From assembly GCF_018362975.1 (NCBI RefSeq), contig NZ_CP074371.1, forward strand, positions 1,612,001-1,676,000: 64,000 nucleotides of DNA. Direction: 5' to 3'. Positions 17,165 through 27,646 of this stretch are shown here, piece by piece (position 1 is the first letter of the stretch; each line of letters starts with the position of its first letter). A model generated the notes under the pieces. It did no database searches. It saw only the letters and a program-made list of their open reading frames with translations, and was not told the DNA's origin. The stretch comes from Nocardia tengchongensis (lineage in GTDB: Bacteria; Actinomycetota; Actinomycetes; Mycobacteriales; Mycobacteriaceae). Made by a program: the position numbers and the translations under genes.

Positions 17165-18691
17165 GTGTTGTCCACACATGCGCCGATGCAGTCCCCGCCC
17201 CTCGGGCCGCCACCCGCACCGCAGGCCCCCGCCGCGCGGACCGGGTATCCGGGCTTCCACCACGGGGTTTCACTGCTGCACGGGTGGGTGCCGCAGGTGG
17301 TGGCGTTCGTGGCGGTGCTGCTGGTGGTGATCGCGTTCGCGCGGGCCACCCGGCGCTGGTGGGTGCTGTGGATGCCGGTGTGCGCGGTGGCGGGCGTGGT
17401 GGCGGCCTGGGCGGCCTGGGATTTCACCGCCGATCAGGGGCTGGCCTCGGATCCGGCGCCGGTGCTGTTGTGGGCGTGCGTCGGGCTGACGGCCGCTGGA
17501 CTGGTGGCCGCGGTGGTGGGGTTGCGGACCGGGGGCTGGTGGCAGCGGATCGCGGCGGTGCTGGCGGTGCCGGTGGCGTTGCTGTACACGGGCGTGGTGC
17601 TCAATCAGTGGGTCGGCTATTACCCGACCGTGCAGGCGGCGTGGGATGCGCTGAACGCGGATCCGCTGCCGCATCAGGTCGACGCGGACGAGCTGCCCGA
17701 GTTGCGCGATACCGATGTGGGGACCGGCCGGATCGTGGAGGTCGATATTCCGGAGGCGGGCAGCGACTTCCGGCATCGGCAGGAGTACGTGTACCTGCCG
17801 CCCGCCTGGTTCGCCGGTGACAAGCCGCCCGCGCTGCCGACGGTCATGATGATCGGCGGCGAATTCAACACCCCGGCCGATTGGGTGCGCAGCGGCCAGA
17901 TCATGCCCGCCGTGGACGCGTTCGCGGCCAAGAACGGCGGGGTGACGCCGGTGCTGGTGTTCGTCGATTCCGGCGGCAGTTTCAACAACGACACCGAGTG
18001 CGTGAACGGTCCGCGCGGCAATGCGGCCGATCACCTGACCAAGGACGTGCCCGGGTATCTGGAGTCCGAGTTCGGCGTCGCCAAGGATCCGGCGCAGTGG
18101 GCGGTGGTCGGCTGGTCCATGGGCGGCACCTGCGCGGTCGACCTGGCGGTGATGCACCCGGAGTTGTTCGGCACCTTCGTCGACATCGCCGGCGACCTGG
18201 GCCCGACCTCGGGCACCAAGGAGCAGACCATCAAGCGCCTCTACGGCGGAAACGCCGACGCCTGGACACAATTCGACCCGATAACCGTCATGCAGCGGCA
18301 TGGGTCCTATACCGGCATGGTCGGGGTCTTCGACGATCTGACCGCACCCAAGCGCGGCAACGGCCAGCAGCAGAGCAATGGCCAGCAGCAGGGCAACGGT
18401 CAACAGCACCCCGGTCAGCAGCCCGCGGGCCAGCAGAAGATGAACTTCCCCGGCGCGCCCAAGGTGACCGAGGATCAGATCGGCAAGGGCGGCCGGGACG
18501 GCGTCCAGGACACCAATGAGGAAGGTGCGGCCGAGCAGCTGTGCGATGAGGGCCGCAAGGTCGGCATCGACTGCACCGTCCACACCACCGTCGGCGGCCA
18601 CACCTGGCAGTTCGCCGCCTCGGCCTTCACCTCGACCTTCCCTTGGCTGACAGCCCGATTGGGGATCCCGGTGCCGGGCCTGTCGTCCTGA
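17165..18691 (+). CDS. Membrane-anchored alpha/beta hydrolase (esterase-like)
   Basis: 508 residues from GTG 17165; ATG 17186 is an alternative start. Four hydrophobic helices fill residues 35-150 (VVAFVAVLLVVIAFA, LWMPVCAVAGVVAAWAAW and two more), followed by an extracytoplasmic esterase-D-like alpha/beta-hydrolase domain. The nucleophile is S318 in GWSMGGTCAVDLA and a late histidine is in TVGGHTWQFA. Mycolyltransferase-like and esterase enzymes of mycolata share this arrangement, but the substrate is unknown. A Gln/Asn/Gly-rich insertion (about 399-425, GNGQQQSNGQQQ) interrupts the catalytic domain. Confidence 0.8.
   Translation: MLSTHAPMQSPPLGPPPAPQAPAARTGYPGFHHGVSLLHGWVPQVVAFVAVLLVVIAFARATRRWWVLWMPVCAVAGVVAAWAAWDFTADQGLASDPAPVLLWACVGLTAAGLVAAVVGLRTGGWWQRIAAVLAVPVALLYTGVVLNQWVGYYPTVQAAWDALNADPLPHQVDADELPELRDTDVGTGRIVEVDIPEAGSDFRHRQEYVYLPPAWFAGDKPPALPTVMMIGGEFNTPADWVRSGQIMPAVDAFAAKNGGVTPVLVFVDSGGSFNNDTECVNGPRGNAADHLTKDVPGYLESEFGVAKDPAQWAVVGWSMGGTCAVDLAVMHPELFGTFVDIAGDLGPTSGTKEQTIKRLYGGNADAWTQFDPITVMQRHGSYTGMVGVFDDLTAPKRGNGQQQSNGQQQGNGQQHPGQQPAGQQKMNFPGAPKVTEDQIGKGGRDGVQDTNEEGAAEQLCDEGRKVGIDCTVHTTVGGHTWQFAASAFTSTFPWLTARLGIPVPGLSS
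17168..17176 (+). promoter_or_regulatory. Isolated DnaA-box match
   Basis: TTGTCCACA matches the actinobacterial DnaA box exactly and overlaps the start codon region of the hydrolase gene. A single match of this length is expected by chance about once per window, so its function is doubtful. Confidence 0.2.
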
Positions 18692-18697
18692 CCGACA

Positions 18698-18727
18698 GCG
18701 GGCGTGCGGCACCGGCCGCACGCCCGC
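18698..18727. terminator. Strong bidirectional hairpin terminator
   Basis: Perfect 13-bp stem GCGGGCGTGCGGC / GCCGCACGCCCGC with loop ACCG, followed by CTTCGGGGTTTC. It lies 7 bp after the hydrolase stop, in front of the convergent methyltransferase gene. Confidence 0.8.
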
Positions 18728-18768
18728 CTTCGGGGTTTCAGGGGTTTACCCCTGAGAGCCCATGAGAG

Positions 18769-20085
18769 TTATGCCCTCCACCAGGGGCGCAGCGGCGCCG
18801 TCCAGGCTTGGTCGGCGCCGAGTTTCACGCCCAGGATCTGGTGCAGCTGCACCACATTGCGTTCGAAGCCGAGCTGGCAGCCGGCCATGTACAGGCCCCA
18901 CACCTTGGCGGTGCCCTCGCCGACCTCGGCGACCGCGTCGTCCCAGTTCTTCACGAGGTTGTCGCACCATTCGGCGAGGGTGAGGGCGTAGTGCTCGCGC
19001 AGGTTCTCCTCGTGCAGTACTTCGAGGCCGACGTTCTGGATCTCGGAGATGATGCGCCCGGAGCCGGCGAGTTCGCCGTCGGGGAAGACGTAGCGGTCGA
19101 TGAAGTCGCCGGCCTTGGTGATGCGGGTGTTGTCGGGCCTGGTGATGGAGTGGTTGAGGAACAGGCCGCCGACCTTCAGCTTGGACTTGATGTAGTCGAA
19201 GTAGGCGGGGTAGTTGTGCACACCGATGTGTTCGGTCAGGCCGATGGAGGACACCGCGTCGAATTCGCCTTCGCGCACGTCGCGGTAGTCGGAGTGGCGC
19301 ACCTCGGCGAATTCGGTGAGCCCTTCCTCGGCGATCTTGGCCTGCGCCCATTCGGCCTGTTCGGCGGACAGGGTCGCGCCGATGACGTGGACGCCGTGCT
19401 TGGCGGCGTAGCGCACCATGCCGCCCCAGCCGCAGCCGATGTCGAGCAGCCGGTCGCCGGGCTTCAGGTTCAGCTTGTCGAAGACCAGCCGGTACTTGTT
19501 CTCCTGCGCCTGCTCGAGCGTCCAGGCCGGGTCCTCGTAGGCCGCGCAGGTGTAGGTCATGGACGGGCCCAGCACGTATTCGTAGAACGTGTTGGAGACG
19601 TCGTAGTGGTGGTGGATGGCCTCGGCGTCGCGGGTCTTGCTGTGCCGCAGCCCTTCCAGCGCGATGCGCCGCCAGCGGGGCATGGCCTCCTGCGGCGGCG
19701 GGGGCACGGGCTTGAGCAGTTCCCAGCCCAGCGAGCGGGCGATCACGACCAGCTGCAGCGCGGTGGGGCGGCGGAACTTCATGCTCGCCATGGCTTTCAG
19801 CAGCTCGTAGGGGTCGCCGGGCTCGACGCCGTGGGCGATCAGATCGCCGGAGATGTAGGCGCGCGCCATGCCGAGATCACCGGGCGCGGTGGCGATGTAG
19901 TTGACCCCGCGCGGAGTGAGGATCTCCAGCCCGAATTCGGAGTCCTGGGGTCCGGCGCTGCTTCCGTCGTAACAGGTCAAACGGATGGGCACCGGCCCTT
20001 CGAGGAGGGTGGCGAAGATCTCGGCAATGCTGAGTTTGGTTCCGAGCTCCGCGAATACGTCGGAACGGTCCTTGTATGTGGTCAC
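18769..20085 (-). CDS. Cyclopropane-fatty-acid-synthase-like SAM methyltransferase (Rv3720-like)
   Basis: 438 residues from ATG 20085, whose ATGA overlaps the stop of the upstream FAD gene, so the two are translationally coupled. SAM-binding motif I is LLDIGCGWGGMVRYAA (about 213-228). Family signatures IHHHYDVSNTFYEYVLG, MTYTCAAY and IGLTEHIGVHNYPAYF are those of CFA synthases acting on lipid acyl chains. The N-terminal extension and gene pairing match M. tuberculosis Rv3720/Rv3719. Their paralogues tmsB/tmsA methylate and reduce oleoyl chains to 10-methyl fatty acids. A similar lipid modification is likely here, but the product cannot be assigned. Confidence 0.88.
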   Translation of the reverse strand: MTTYKDRSDVFAELGTKLSIAEIFATLLEGPVPIRLTCYDGSSAGPQDSEFGLEILTPRGVNYIATAPGDLGMARAYISGDLIAHGVEPGDPYELLKAMASMKFRRPTALQLVVIARSLGWELLKPVPPPPQEAMPRWRRIALEGLRHSKTRDAEAIHHHYDVSNTFYEYVLGPSMTYTCAAYEDPAWTLEQAQENKYRLVFDKLNLKPGDRLLDIGCGWGGMVRYAAKHGVHVIGATLSAEQAEWAQAKIAEEGLTEFAEVRHSDYRDVREGEFDAVSSIGLTEHIGVHNYPAYFDYIKSKLKVGGLFLNHSITRPDNTRITKAGDFIDRYVFPDGELAGSGRIISEIQNVGLEVLHEENLREHYALTLAEWCDNLVKNWDDAVAEVGEGTAKVWGLYMAGCQLGFERNVVQLHQILGVKLGADQAWTAPLRPWWRA

Positions 20086-21513
20086 TTTCGTTGCACCGCC
20101 TTCGAATACAGATCCAGTAGACGAGAATCCGGGTCGTAGCGCTTCTTGAGGGTGGAGTAGGCGTCGCCGCCGTAGTAGAGGCCGGCGAATTCATCCTCGC
20201 CGTAGTAGGAGTCCGAATACAGCGATTTGTGACCGTCCAGTTCGGACACTTTGCGTTCGATGGCCCGGTTGGCCGCGCCCTCGGGCTGTCCCGGCGCGGT
20301 CGGCACGGCCGACCAGAAGCCGATGTTCACGTAGGTGCGAGCAGGTTCGAGCGGGTACAGCGGCCACGGCCGATCCCCGTCGGTGTCGCGCAATCGCAAC
20401 GGGCACAACCAGATCGGCTCGATGGGGATCTCGCGCAGGAACCATTCCACGAAGTCGGCGGTGTGCTCGAGCGGCACCTCGATGTCCTGCACCACCCGTT
20501 CCCGGGGTGGATTCCCGTGCCGCGCCTCGATCTTGTCGCCGATCGCGTACTTGTGGTCGAGTGCGATGAGCTTCCAGTAGAAGCTGGAGCGCCGGTAGCG
20601 CTGCGGCCAGAAGCGCCGGATCTTCGGGTTCTGGGCGCCGAAGGCTCGCGAGCACCAGAACCAGTCGGTGTCCCAGCGCCACAGATAGTCCGCGATGGTG
20701 AGCCGGTCCTGCCTGGGCCGCGGCGAGTCGTGCTGGATGGACCGGTAGTAGATGTCCATGCCAGTGTAGTCGCTGACCGGGCCGGGTTCGTCGGTCTGGC
20801 GGCCCAGGGTCAGGTAGCTCTCGTCGGCGGTGAAGACGACCCCGTCGAGGTAGTCGACCGGTTCGCCGTCCCAGGCGCGGTCGGCGATGATCTGCGCCAT
20901 CGCCGCTTCGAGTTCACGCAGGTCGTGAAAGCGGAGGTGCCGCAGGGCGACGTAAGGCCGCACGGCTTCCAGCTCGATTTTCAGCCGCGTCGAATACCCG
21001 AGCGTTCCATAGGAATTGGGGAATCCGCGGTACAGCTCGGCGTGCGCGCCGTCGCGGGTGGCGGTGATGATCTCGCCCGCCCCGGTGAGCACGTCCATCT
21101 CGAGCACCGATTCGTGCGGTAGCCCGTTGCGGAAGGAGGTGGATTCGATACCGAGTCCGGTGACCGCGCCGCCGAGGGTGATGGTCTTGAGCTGCGGCAC
21201 CACCAGCGGGGCCAGCCCGTAGGGCAGCGTGGTGGCGACCAGATCCTCGTAGGTGGTCATGCCGGCCACGTCGGCCGTGCGGGCCTCCGGGTCCACGGCG
21301 ATGACCTGCGTCAATCCCGACACGTCGAGGCCGGGCGCGGTGCTGCGGGCGCGCGCCCGGAAGAGATTGGACGTCTTCTTGGCCAGCCGGACATTGGCAT
21401 CCGGCGGGATGGCGCGGTAGGAGGCCAGGAGGCGATCGACTCCCGCCTGATGCGCGGCGAACCCTGATTCGTGTGCGGCCGGTGCGCGGGCCGGCCTTCC
21501 CCAACAGACTCAC
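20082..21513 (-). CDS. FAD-binding oxidoreductase (Rv3719-like), partner of the methyltransferase (frameshifted near the 5' end)
   Basis: FAD_binding_4-type oxidoreductase with PQLKTITLGGAVTGLGIES, SFRNGLPHESVLEMDVLTG and GYSTRLKIELEAV. The only start in the main frame (GTG 21323) would remove conserved N-terminal sequence: the frame stays open further upstream and encodes HQAGVDRLLASYRAIPP and KKTSNLFRARAR. No start codon exists there, whereas a neighbouring frame has GTG 21513 (VSLLGKAGPR) with a GAGGG ribosome site. Removing one base near 21480-21500 joins them into ~476 residues. It probably reduces or supplies electrons for the lipid modification by the coupled methyltransferase. Confidence 0.8.
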
Positions 21514-21606
21514 TGCCACCCTCGGAAACCTAGCGTGCACCGACCGGTACGGCCAGCAAGTGAGCACCGGCGGGGCGGGTTTTCACGCACAGTTTGCATG
21601 CGTGCC

Positions 21607-21623
21607 GGCAGGTGTGACCTGCC
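21607..21623. promoter_or_regulatory. Palindrome in the promoter region of the FAD/methyltransferase operon
   Basis: GGCAGGT-GTG-ACCTGCC, a perfect 7-bp inverted repeat, about 95 bp upstream of the proposed start at 21513. An AT-rich stretch (21655-21690) lies just beyond it and may hold the promoter. It is an operator candidate with no known match. Confidence 0.4.
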
Positions 21624-21702
21624 TTGTACTCAGGGTATTCCCACCTCTCCGGTGATGATTATTACTTTAGCTAACATTTGGCTTACGGTGTGCCGGAAGC
21701 GT

Positions 21703-24700
21703 TTACAGCGGGTCGTCGAGTTCCAGCTGCCGGATCTGCGGCAGATACGGGTCCAATTCGCCCGCTTCGAAACGGCACATACCGATCACGTGCCAGAACT
21801 GGCCCGCCGTCAGTCCCTCGGTCTTGTAACGGCCGTCGGGAGTGAACGCCGCCCAGCCCTCCGGCAACCCCAGCAGCGTGGCGCGCGGTTCCGGGGCCGC
21901 GCCGGCCTGGGCCAGCGACCACACCATGATCGAGCCGTCATTGCCGCCGCTGGCCAGCAGCCGCCCCGCCGGATCGAAGGCCAAGGAACGCACCCGGTTC
22001 CGATGCCCGTGCAGCGTGTGCAGATGCGCGCCCGAGGTGATGTCCCACAACTGGATCACCAGGTCGTCGCCCGCTGTGGCCAGCATGCCGGTCGCAGCGT
22101 CCACCGCCAGGCACCACAGCCGCCCCCGATGCAGGTCCAGCCGGTGCAGCGGCGGACCGCCCGCCGCACTCCAGATCCGCACGGTGCCGTCCCAGGAGAT
22201 CCCGGCCACCCGGTCGCCGTGGAAGACCACCCCGTAGACGCGATGCCCGCCCGCCCCGCTCGGCGCCGGATCCGACAGCGTGCCGCGGAGTTCCCCGGTC
22301 CGCACGTCCCAGAGCCGGACGTGCCCGTCGTCGCAGCCGGTGGCCATGGTCGCGCCCGCCGCATCGAAGGCGATCGAGCGCACCCGGCCGCGATGCTCGG
22401 CGCAGACGGCGTGCTCACCGCCGGTCTCGCGGGTCCACAGGGTGACGGTGTCGTCGTGCGTTGGCGGTGGCGATGAAACGGGCCGTCGGGTCGTACGCGA
22501 CGGCCCACACGGGTGCGGAATCGACGGTGATCTCGCGTTCGGCCGCGCCCGCGGCGATATCGAACGCCCGCAGCCGCCCGGCATTGCCGACGGTGACCAG
22601 CTGGGTGGCCCGGGCCGGGCTGAAGCTCCCGGATTCCACCGTGGTCAGTCCGTCCGCGCTGCCCTGCAGGCGCTGGGTGAGCCGGCCGGTGGCGGCGTCC
22701 AGAGCCGGACGCTGCCGTCGTTGCCGCAGCCCGCGAGCAGCGTGCCGTCGGCATTGAAGGACACCGCGCGCACGTGCCGGCCGTGCCCGTTGAGGGTGTG
22801 CAGGCGCTCGCCGGTGGCGGGATCCCAGACGCGCAGCGCGAACTGGTCGTCGGCGATGGCGAGCTGGGTGCCGTCGGGCCGGAACGCGAACGGCCAGATC
22901 GATCCGGTGTGCCCGGTCAGCCGGTGCAGCGGGGCGCCGCTGCGGCCGTCGCGCACGTAGACCACGCCCGCGGTGTCGCCGGTGGCGAGCAGGTCGCCGC
23001 CGGGATCGAAGCCGAGCCAATGGATGCGCGCGCTGCCGTGCTCGGTGCGGATCTGCTTCGGCTCGCCGGTGCCGGTGTCCCACAGCCGGATTCCGCCCGC
23101 GAGGTCCCCGCTGGCGAGGATGGGTTCGGTCGGATGGAAGGCGACGGTGTACACGATGTGCTCGTGCCCGGACAGGTCGTGCACGCGTGCGCCGGTGGCC
23201 GGATCCCACAGGCCGAGCGTGCCCTCCGCGCCGCCGGCGGCCACCAGGGTGCCCATCGGGTCCCAGCAGACCCGCCGGACCGGTCCCGGCGCCGCCCGGA
23301 ATTCTCCGACCCGGTCTCCGGTCGACAGTTGCCAGATGCGCACGGCCCCATCGTGATACGCGGCGGCGACCCGGTCGCGGTGGAAGGCGAGACTGTAGAT
23401 GCGTTGCGGACGGCCGTCCGGTGACGGGAATTCGTGCAGTAGCTCGCCGTCCGGCAGCAGCCACACCCGCAGCGTCCCGGCCGCGTCGCCGGTGGCGAGC
23501 AGCGTTCCGGCGGTGTCGGTTTCCAGCGGCCATGGCCAATTCTCGTGGCCGGAAAGGATTTTCCGGACCGCGCCGCTGGTGGCGTCCCAGAGCCGGACGG
23601 TGCCGTCGGCGGATCCGGTGACCAGCACCTGCTCGGTGTAGGCGAGGGCGAAGGTGCGGTCGCGATGTCCGTGCAGCGTGCGCAGGGTGCGTCCGGTGTC
23701 CGCGCCGTAGATGACCACGCTGCCGGAATCGCAGCCCACGGCGATGGTGCCGCCGTCGGGACTGTAGGCCAGCGGCCGCGGCAGCCGCCCGCTCTGCGTG
23801 TCCACGCCGTGTTTGACGCCGATGGCGGCCGGGGCGAATTCGGTCAGCGGAGGGGTGCCCGGCACCCGGCCGGAACCGGCCAGGTCGGTGCCCGCGGGAC
23901 TGCCGACCACGTCGAGCAGCGCGGCCCGGGTCCAGCGGCTGCCCTCCCCGCGGGCCCCGGTGAGGTCGGTGCGGGCCAGCCGCGCCCCGGTCAGGTCGGC
24001 GCGGCCCAGATCGGCGCGCACCAGGGAGGCCTGATCCAGATGGGCTCGATGCAGGCGGGCGCCGCGGAGGTCGGCGTTCTGGAGGTTGGCGCTGGTCAGT
24101 TGGACTTCGGTCATATCCGCTCCGCGGAGGTCGGTGCCGACCAGGGACGCCTGGTCGAGTTGCGCGCCCACCAGGCGCACGCCGCGCAGGACCGCCTGGT
24201 CCAGCACCGCACCGGTGAGCCGGGCCCCGGTCATGTTCGCGCCGGTGAAATCGAGTTGTTGCAGGTTGCGGAAGGACAGGTCCTCGCGGGACAGGTCCAG
24301 TCCGCGCAGGTCCTTGTCCGGGGTGATGCGCAGCCGGGCCGCGATCGCGCGGCATTGGTCCGGGTGATCTCGTGCTCGTCGGGTGTGTTCCCGATGCGCT
24401 CCACCCAGGCCTGGAGCAGTTCGACTGCGGCCAGATCGCAGAGGAATTCGACGGCCAGGGGTTCGAGTTGCGCCTGCGCCAGCGGTGCGGGATCGGTGAC
24501 CTGGCCGCGCAGCTGGGTGGCGATCGCCTTGGCCACCAGCCAGTCCCGCACCGAGGAGTGGATGAAGCCGAACCGGTTGTCGTCGGTGCGCACGATCAGG
24601 CTGCGGGAGCCGAGGGCGTGCACGAACTGCGCCACATTGAGCGGGCCGGCGTCGATCTCCTGCACGGCGGCCTGTGCGACCTCGGTCAATTCGGTCAGGT

Positions 24701-27542
24701 CCAGGTAGGGCCGCCCGTTCTCCCATACACGCAGTGCGAAATACGTGACCGCGAGCCACAGTTCGTCGATGCCGAGGGTGGGCTGGGAGCTGGCGCGCTC
24801 GGGCGAGTGTTCGATCTCGTAGGCCAGCCAGCTGGTCAGGATCTCCTCGTAGAGCCGGGTCGGTCCGATGATGCGGCGGGCTCCGGCCGCCGTGCGCAGC
24901 CGCTGTTCGGGCAGGTCGGCGATGAAGCTCAGCATCCGCGGGTTGCAGGCGAGTTCGAGCAGCCCGGGAATGCCGCGCAGCAGCCGCATTCGGGCGTCGG
25001 GCGAGGGCCCGGACGGGCCGTAGCGATTGATCAGGAAGGCGTGCACCTGTTCGTCGGTGAAGCTCTCCACGTTCAGGATGTAGCGATCCGGATGCGGGTC
25101 CTGCCGGGTCTCGAGCGCGGTCGCGATCTGGTCGTAGGACTTGAAATGCTGTGTGCGCCCGGCCACCACGACCTTGGCCCGGCCCACCGCGGCCTGCAGC
25201 AGGGTGGCCATGTGCTCGGCGGCGCTGTCGTAGTTGAGGCGGGTCAGCAGTTCGTCGAAGCCGTCGAACAGCAGCACCACCCGGCCCTGCTCCAGCATGT
25301 AGCGCAGGGCGCGCAGGTCGATGCGGGATTCGCCGTTGTCGGCCAGGTGCGCGGCCAGCAGGGTGTCCAGGGAGCTGGTGCGGTCCAGTTCCCGCAGTTC
25401 GATGAGAATGGGGACGAGTCCGGTGGTGGTCTCGGCGATACGGCGGGTCAGCTCGCGCAGCGCGAAGGTCTTGCCGAGCCCGAAATCGCCGAGCAGCAGC
25501 ACGAATCGGCCGTCCCCGGCGGTCACCAGGTTCATGAGTTCGGCGACCAGGTCGTGCTGCACCTCGCGGCCGCGCGGCGCGAGCATGCGGAAGCGTTGCG
25601 GCACATACAGTTCCGGCGGATAGGCGGGGTCCGCACGCAAGCGGGTGGACTGTTTGCGCAGGTAGTCGCCGAGTTCGACCATGCCCTGGAAGTCGGTGAA
25701 GCTGCGGATCCGCACGCCCTCGGCGGCCGCCCGGTCGGCGAGTTCCCGGCTCGGGGCGGGTCCCAGGTAGATGAGCTGGGAGCCGGGTCGCGGTTCGGGG
25801 CCGAGGAATTCGTCGAGAACCTGACCGGTCACCTCGCCCACGTGCGCGCCGATGATCAGCTGTTCTATGACCGGCTCGGAATTCACGGTGACCAGCAGAT
25901 AGTGCGGATCGGCGGCGATCCGGCGGATACGCGCGCCCGGGTACCGGACCTCGCACACCTCGGCGACCTGCTCCAGCAGCATGTCGTGGGGGCGGGCGGT
26001 CTCGCTCGCGCGGAGTTCGGGGCGGCGGGGTTCGGGCGGCGTGGCGGGCAGTTCCGGCCGGTCCGCCCGGCTCTCCAGCGCCACCACCGCATTCGACCAG
26101 GCGATGACTTGCGGGACCGGAGCGTCGGCGGGTTCGTCGTAGCGGTATCGGGTGAGGCCCGTGGCGGTGATGTGGATCAGTTCGGCCTGGCCCGGTGCGG
26201 GCGCGGACAGCACGGGCAGAGTGCCGCCGGGGTGTGCGAGCGAGCGGCCCGCCCGTCCGGGACCGCGCAGCAGCAGGTTCAGGCGCGGACCCAGGCGGCG
26301 GAAGGTGCGTTCGGCGTCGCGCAGGACGCCGGCGTCGTAGGGGGAGGTGTTCGGGCCGGGAGCGGGGTCGTGGCGCAGCACGCCCAAGCGGAACCAGCCT
26401 TGCGCCTCCTGCGCGCGCAGGTGCTCGGCGAACCAGTCCTTCTGTTCGTCGCCGATGGCGCCGTAGTCGTCCTCGGGACGGTGAGTGGCGGCCATGGTCG
26501 AGTTCAAACCGGCCACCACCAGGCGCAATTCGGGGATCGGGAACAGCGTCCAGGGCTGGCCGACGTCGAAGACCAGGTGGTCGAGGCCGCGGTAGAGGGT
26601 GGTGAACATCTGCTCGAACAGGCGCAGTTTCGCGAAGTACGGTGCGCGGGGCAGGCGGTCGTTGGCCTCGCAGTCCAGAAAGTGGGCGCGGCAGGCGAGT
26701 TTCGAGATGTCGTGATTGCCGGGGACCACCACCAACCGGTCGGGTTCCAGCTTGAGCAGGACCCGCAGACCGGTGAGAAACGCCGTGGCCTTGCGGAATT
26801 CGGTCGGATGCGCCGATTCGGTGAGGTCGCCGCTGACCACGATCAGATCCGGTGGCGGGGCCTGCCGATCGACAAGTTCGGTGACCGCGCCCCAGACGTG
26901 CGATTGCAGGCCCTCGGGATCGGCCGGGATGTCCGACCCGGCCAGGGCGCGGCCGAAACGCGGGCCGCCGAGGTGCAGGATCGACAGCCCGGCATGGGTT
27001 CTGGCCGCCGCCCTGTTCCCGGGAAACGCCGGCGGCGACAGCGGCCGACGGCCGGGACGCACGGGTTCCGGTGCCGGAGACCACAGATCGTCCGGCCGCG
27101 GATCCGGTCGCCGCCGCGGCGCCCACCGCTCCGACAGCATCCGCTCGACCCGATCCAGCACCTCGCGGCGCATCTCGCCCTCGTCGCGCATCCCGAGCAG
27201 ATCCAGGCAGGCGACTCCGGCCGGCAGCCACTCCAGGGAACAGTCACTGACCCGGATCGCCAGCAGCTTCCCCGGATCCGCGTCCAGCGCGGCCTGCCAC
27301 TCCCGGTTCGCGTGCCGCGAGGACACGTAGTCGCGGGTCAGCACCGCCAGCACGAGATCGGCTTCCCGCACGCCCCGCTGCACGAACTCCCCGTAGTTCG
27401 CGGCCGGATCGAAGTCCCACGAGGACACCATGGTCCGGTACCGTGCCTCGGCGTGTTCCAGCTGCCACCCCAGCCAGATGGCCCATCTCTCGTCGGCTGC
27501 CGAATAGCTCGTGAACAGAAGTCGCCCGCCCCAGCGTGTCAC
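21703..27542 (-). CDS. Giant TIR / phosphoesterase-like / NACHT / pentapeptide-repeat / WD40 protein (frameshifted as sequenced)
   Basis: About 1,947 residues from GTG 27542 (a TTG at 27566 is possible). Domains in order: TIR (5-135) with LLFTSYSAADERW and putative catalytic E81 in REWQAAL; calcineurin-like phosphoesterase (about 186-480) with GD at 238-239 and GNHD at 275-278 but other metal motifs lost; NACHT ATPase with Walker A GDFGLGKT at 685-692 and Walker B VVLLFDGFDE near 755-763; pentapeptide repeats (about 1070-1190); about 15 WD40 units (two propellers) and a conserved tail CRFEAGELDPY. Three indels (about 24360, 22700, 22463) break the frame; two are lost C's in CC(C) runs. The architecture is that of an NLR-like STAND immune sensor with a TIR effector. 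Confidence 0.85.
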
Positions 27543-27646
27543 ACCGTCCAGTATCCAACCCGCCAAAACCTCGCGAGGGCAATCGAATTGACCTCTTTAA
27601 CAATTCTCAGATCCTGCTTGCGTGCGGAGCCTGCGATCATGACTGA

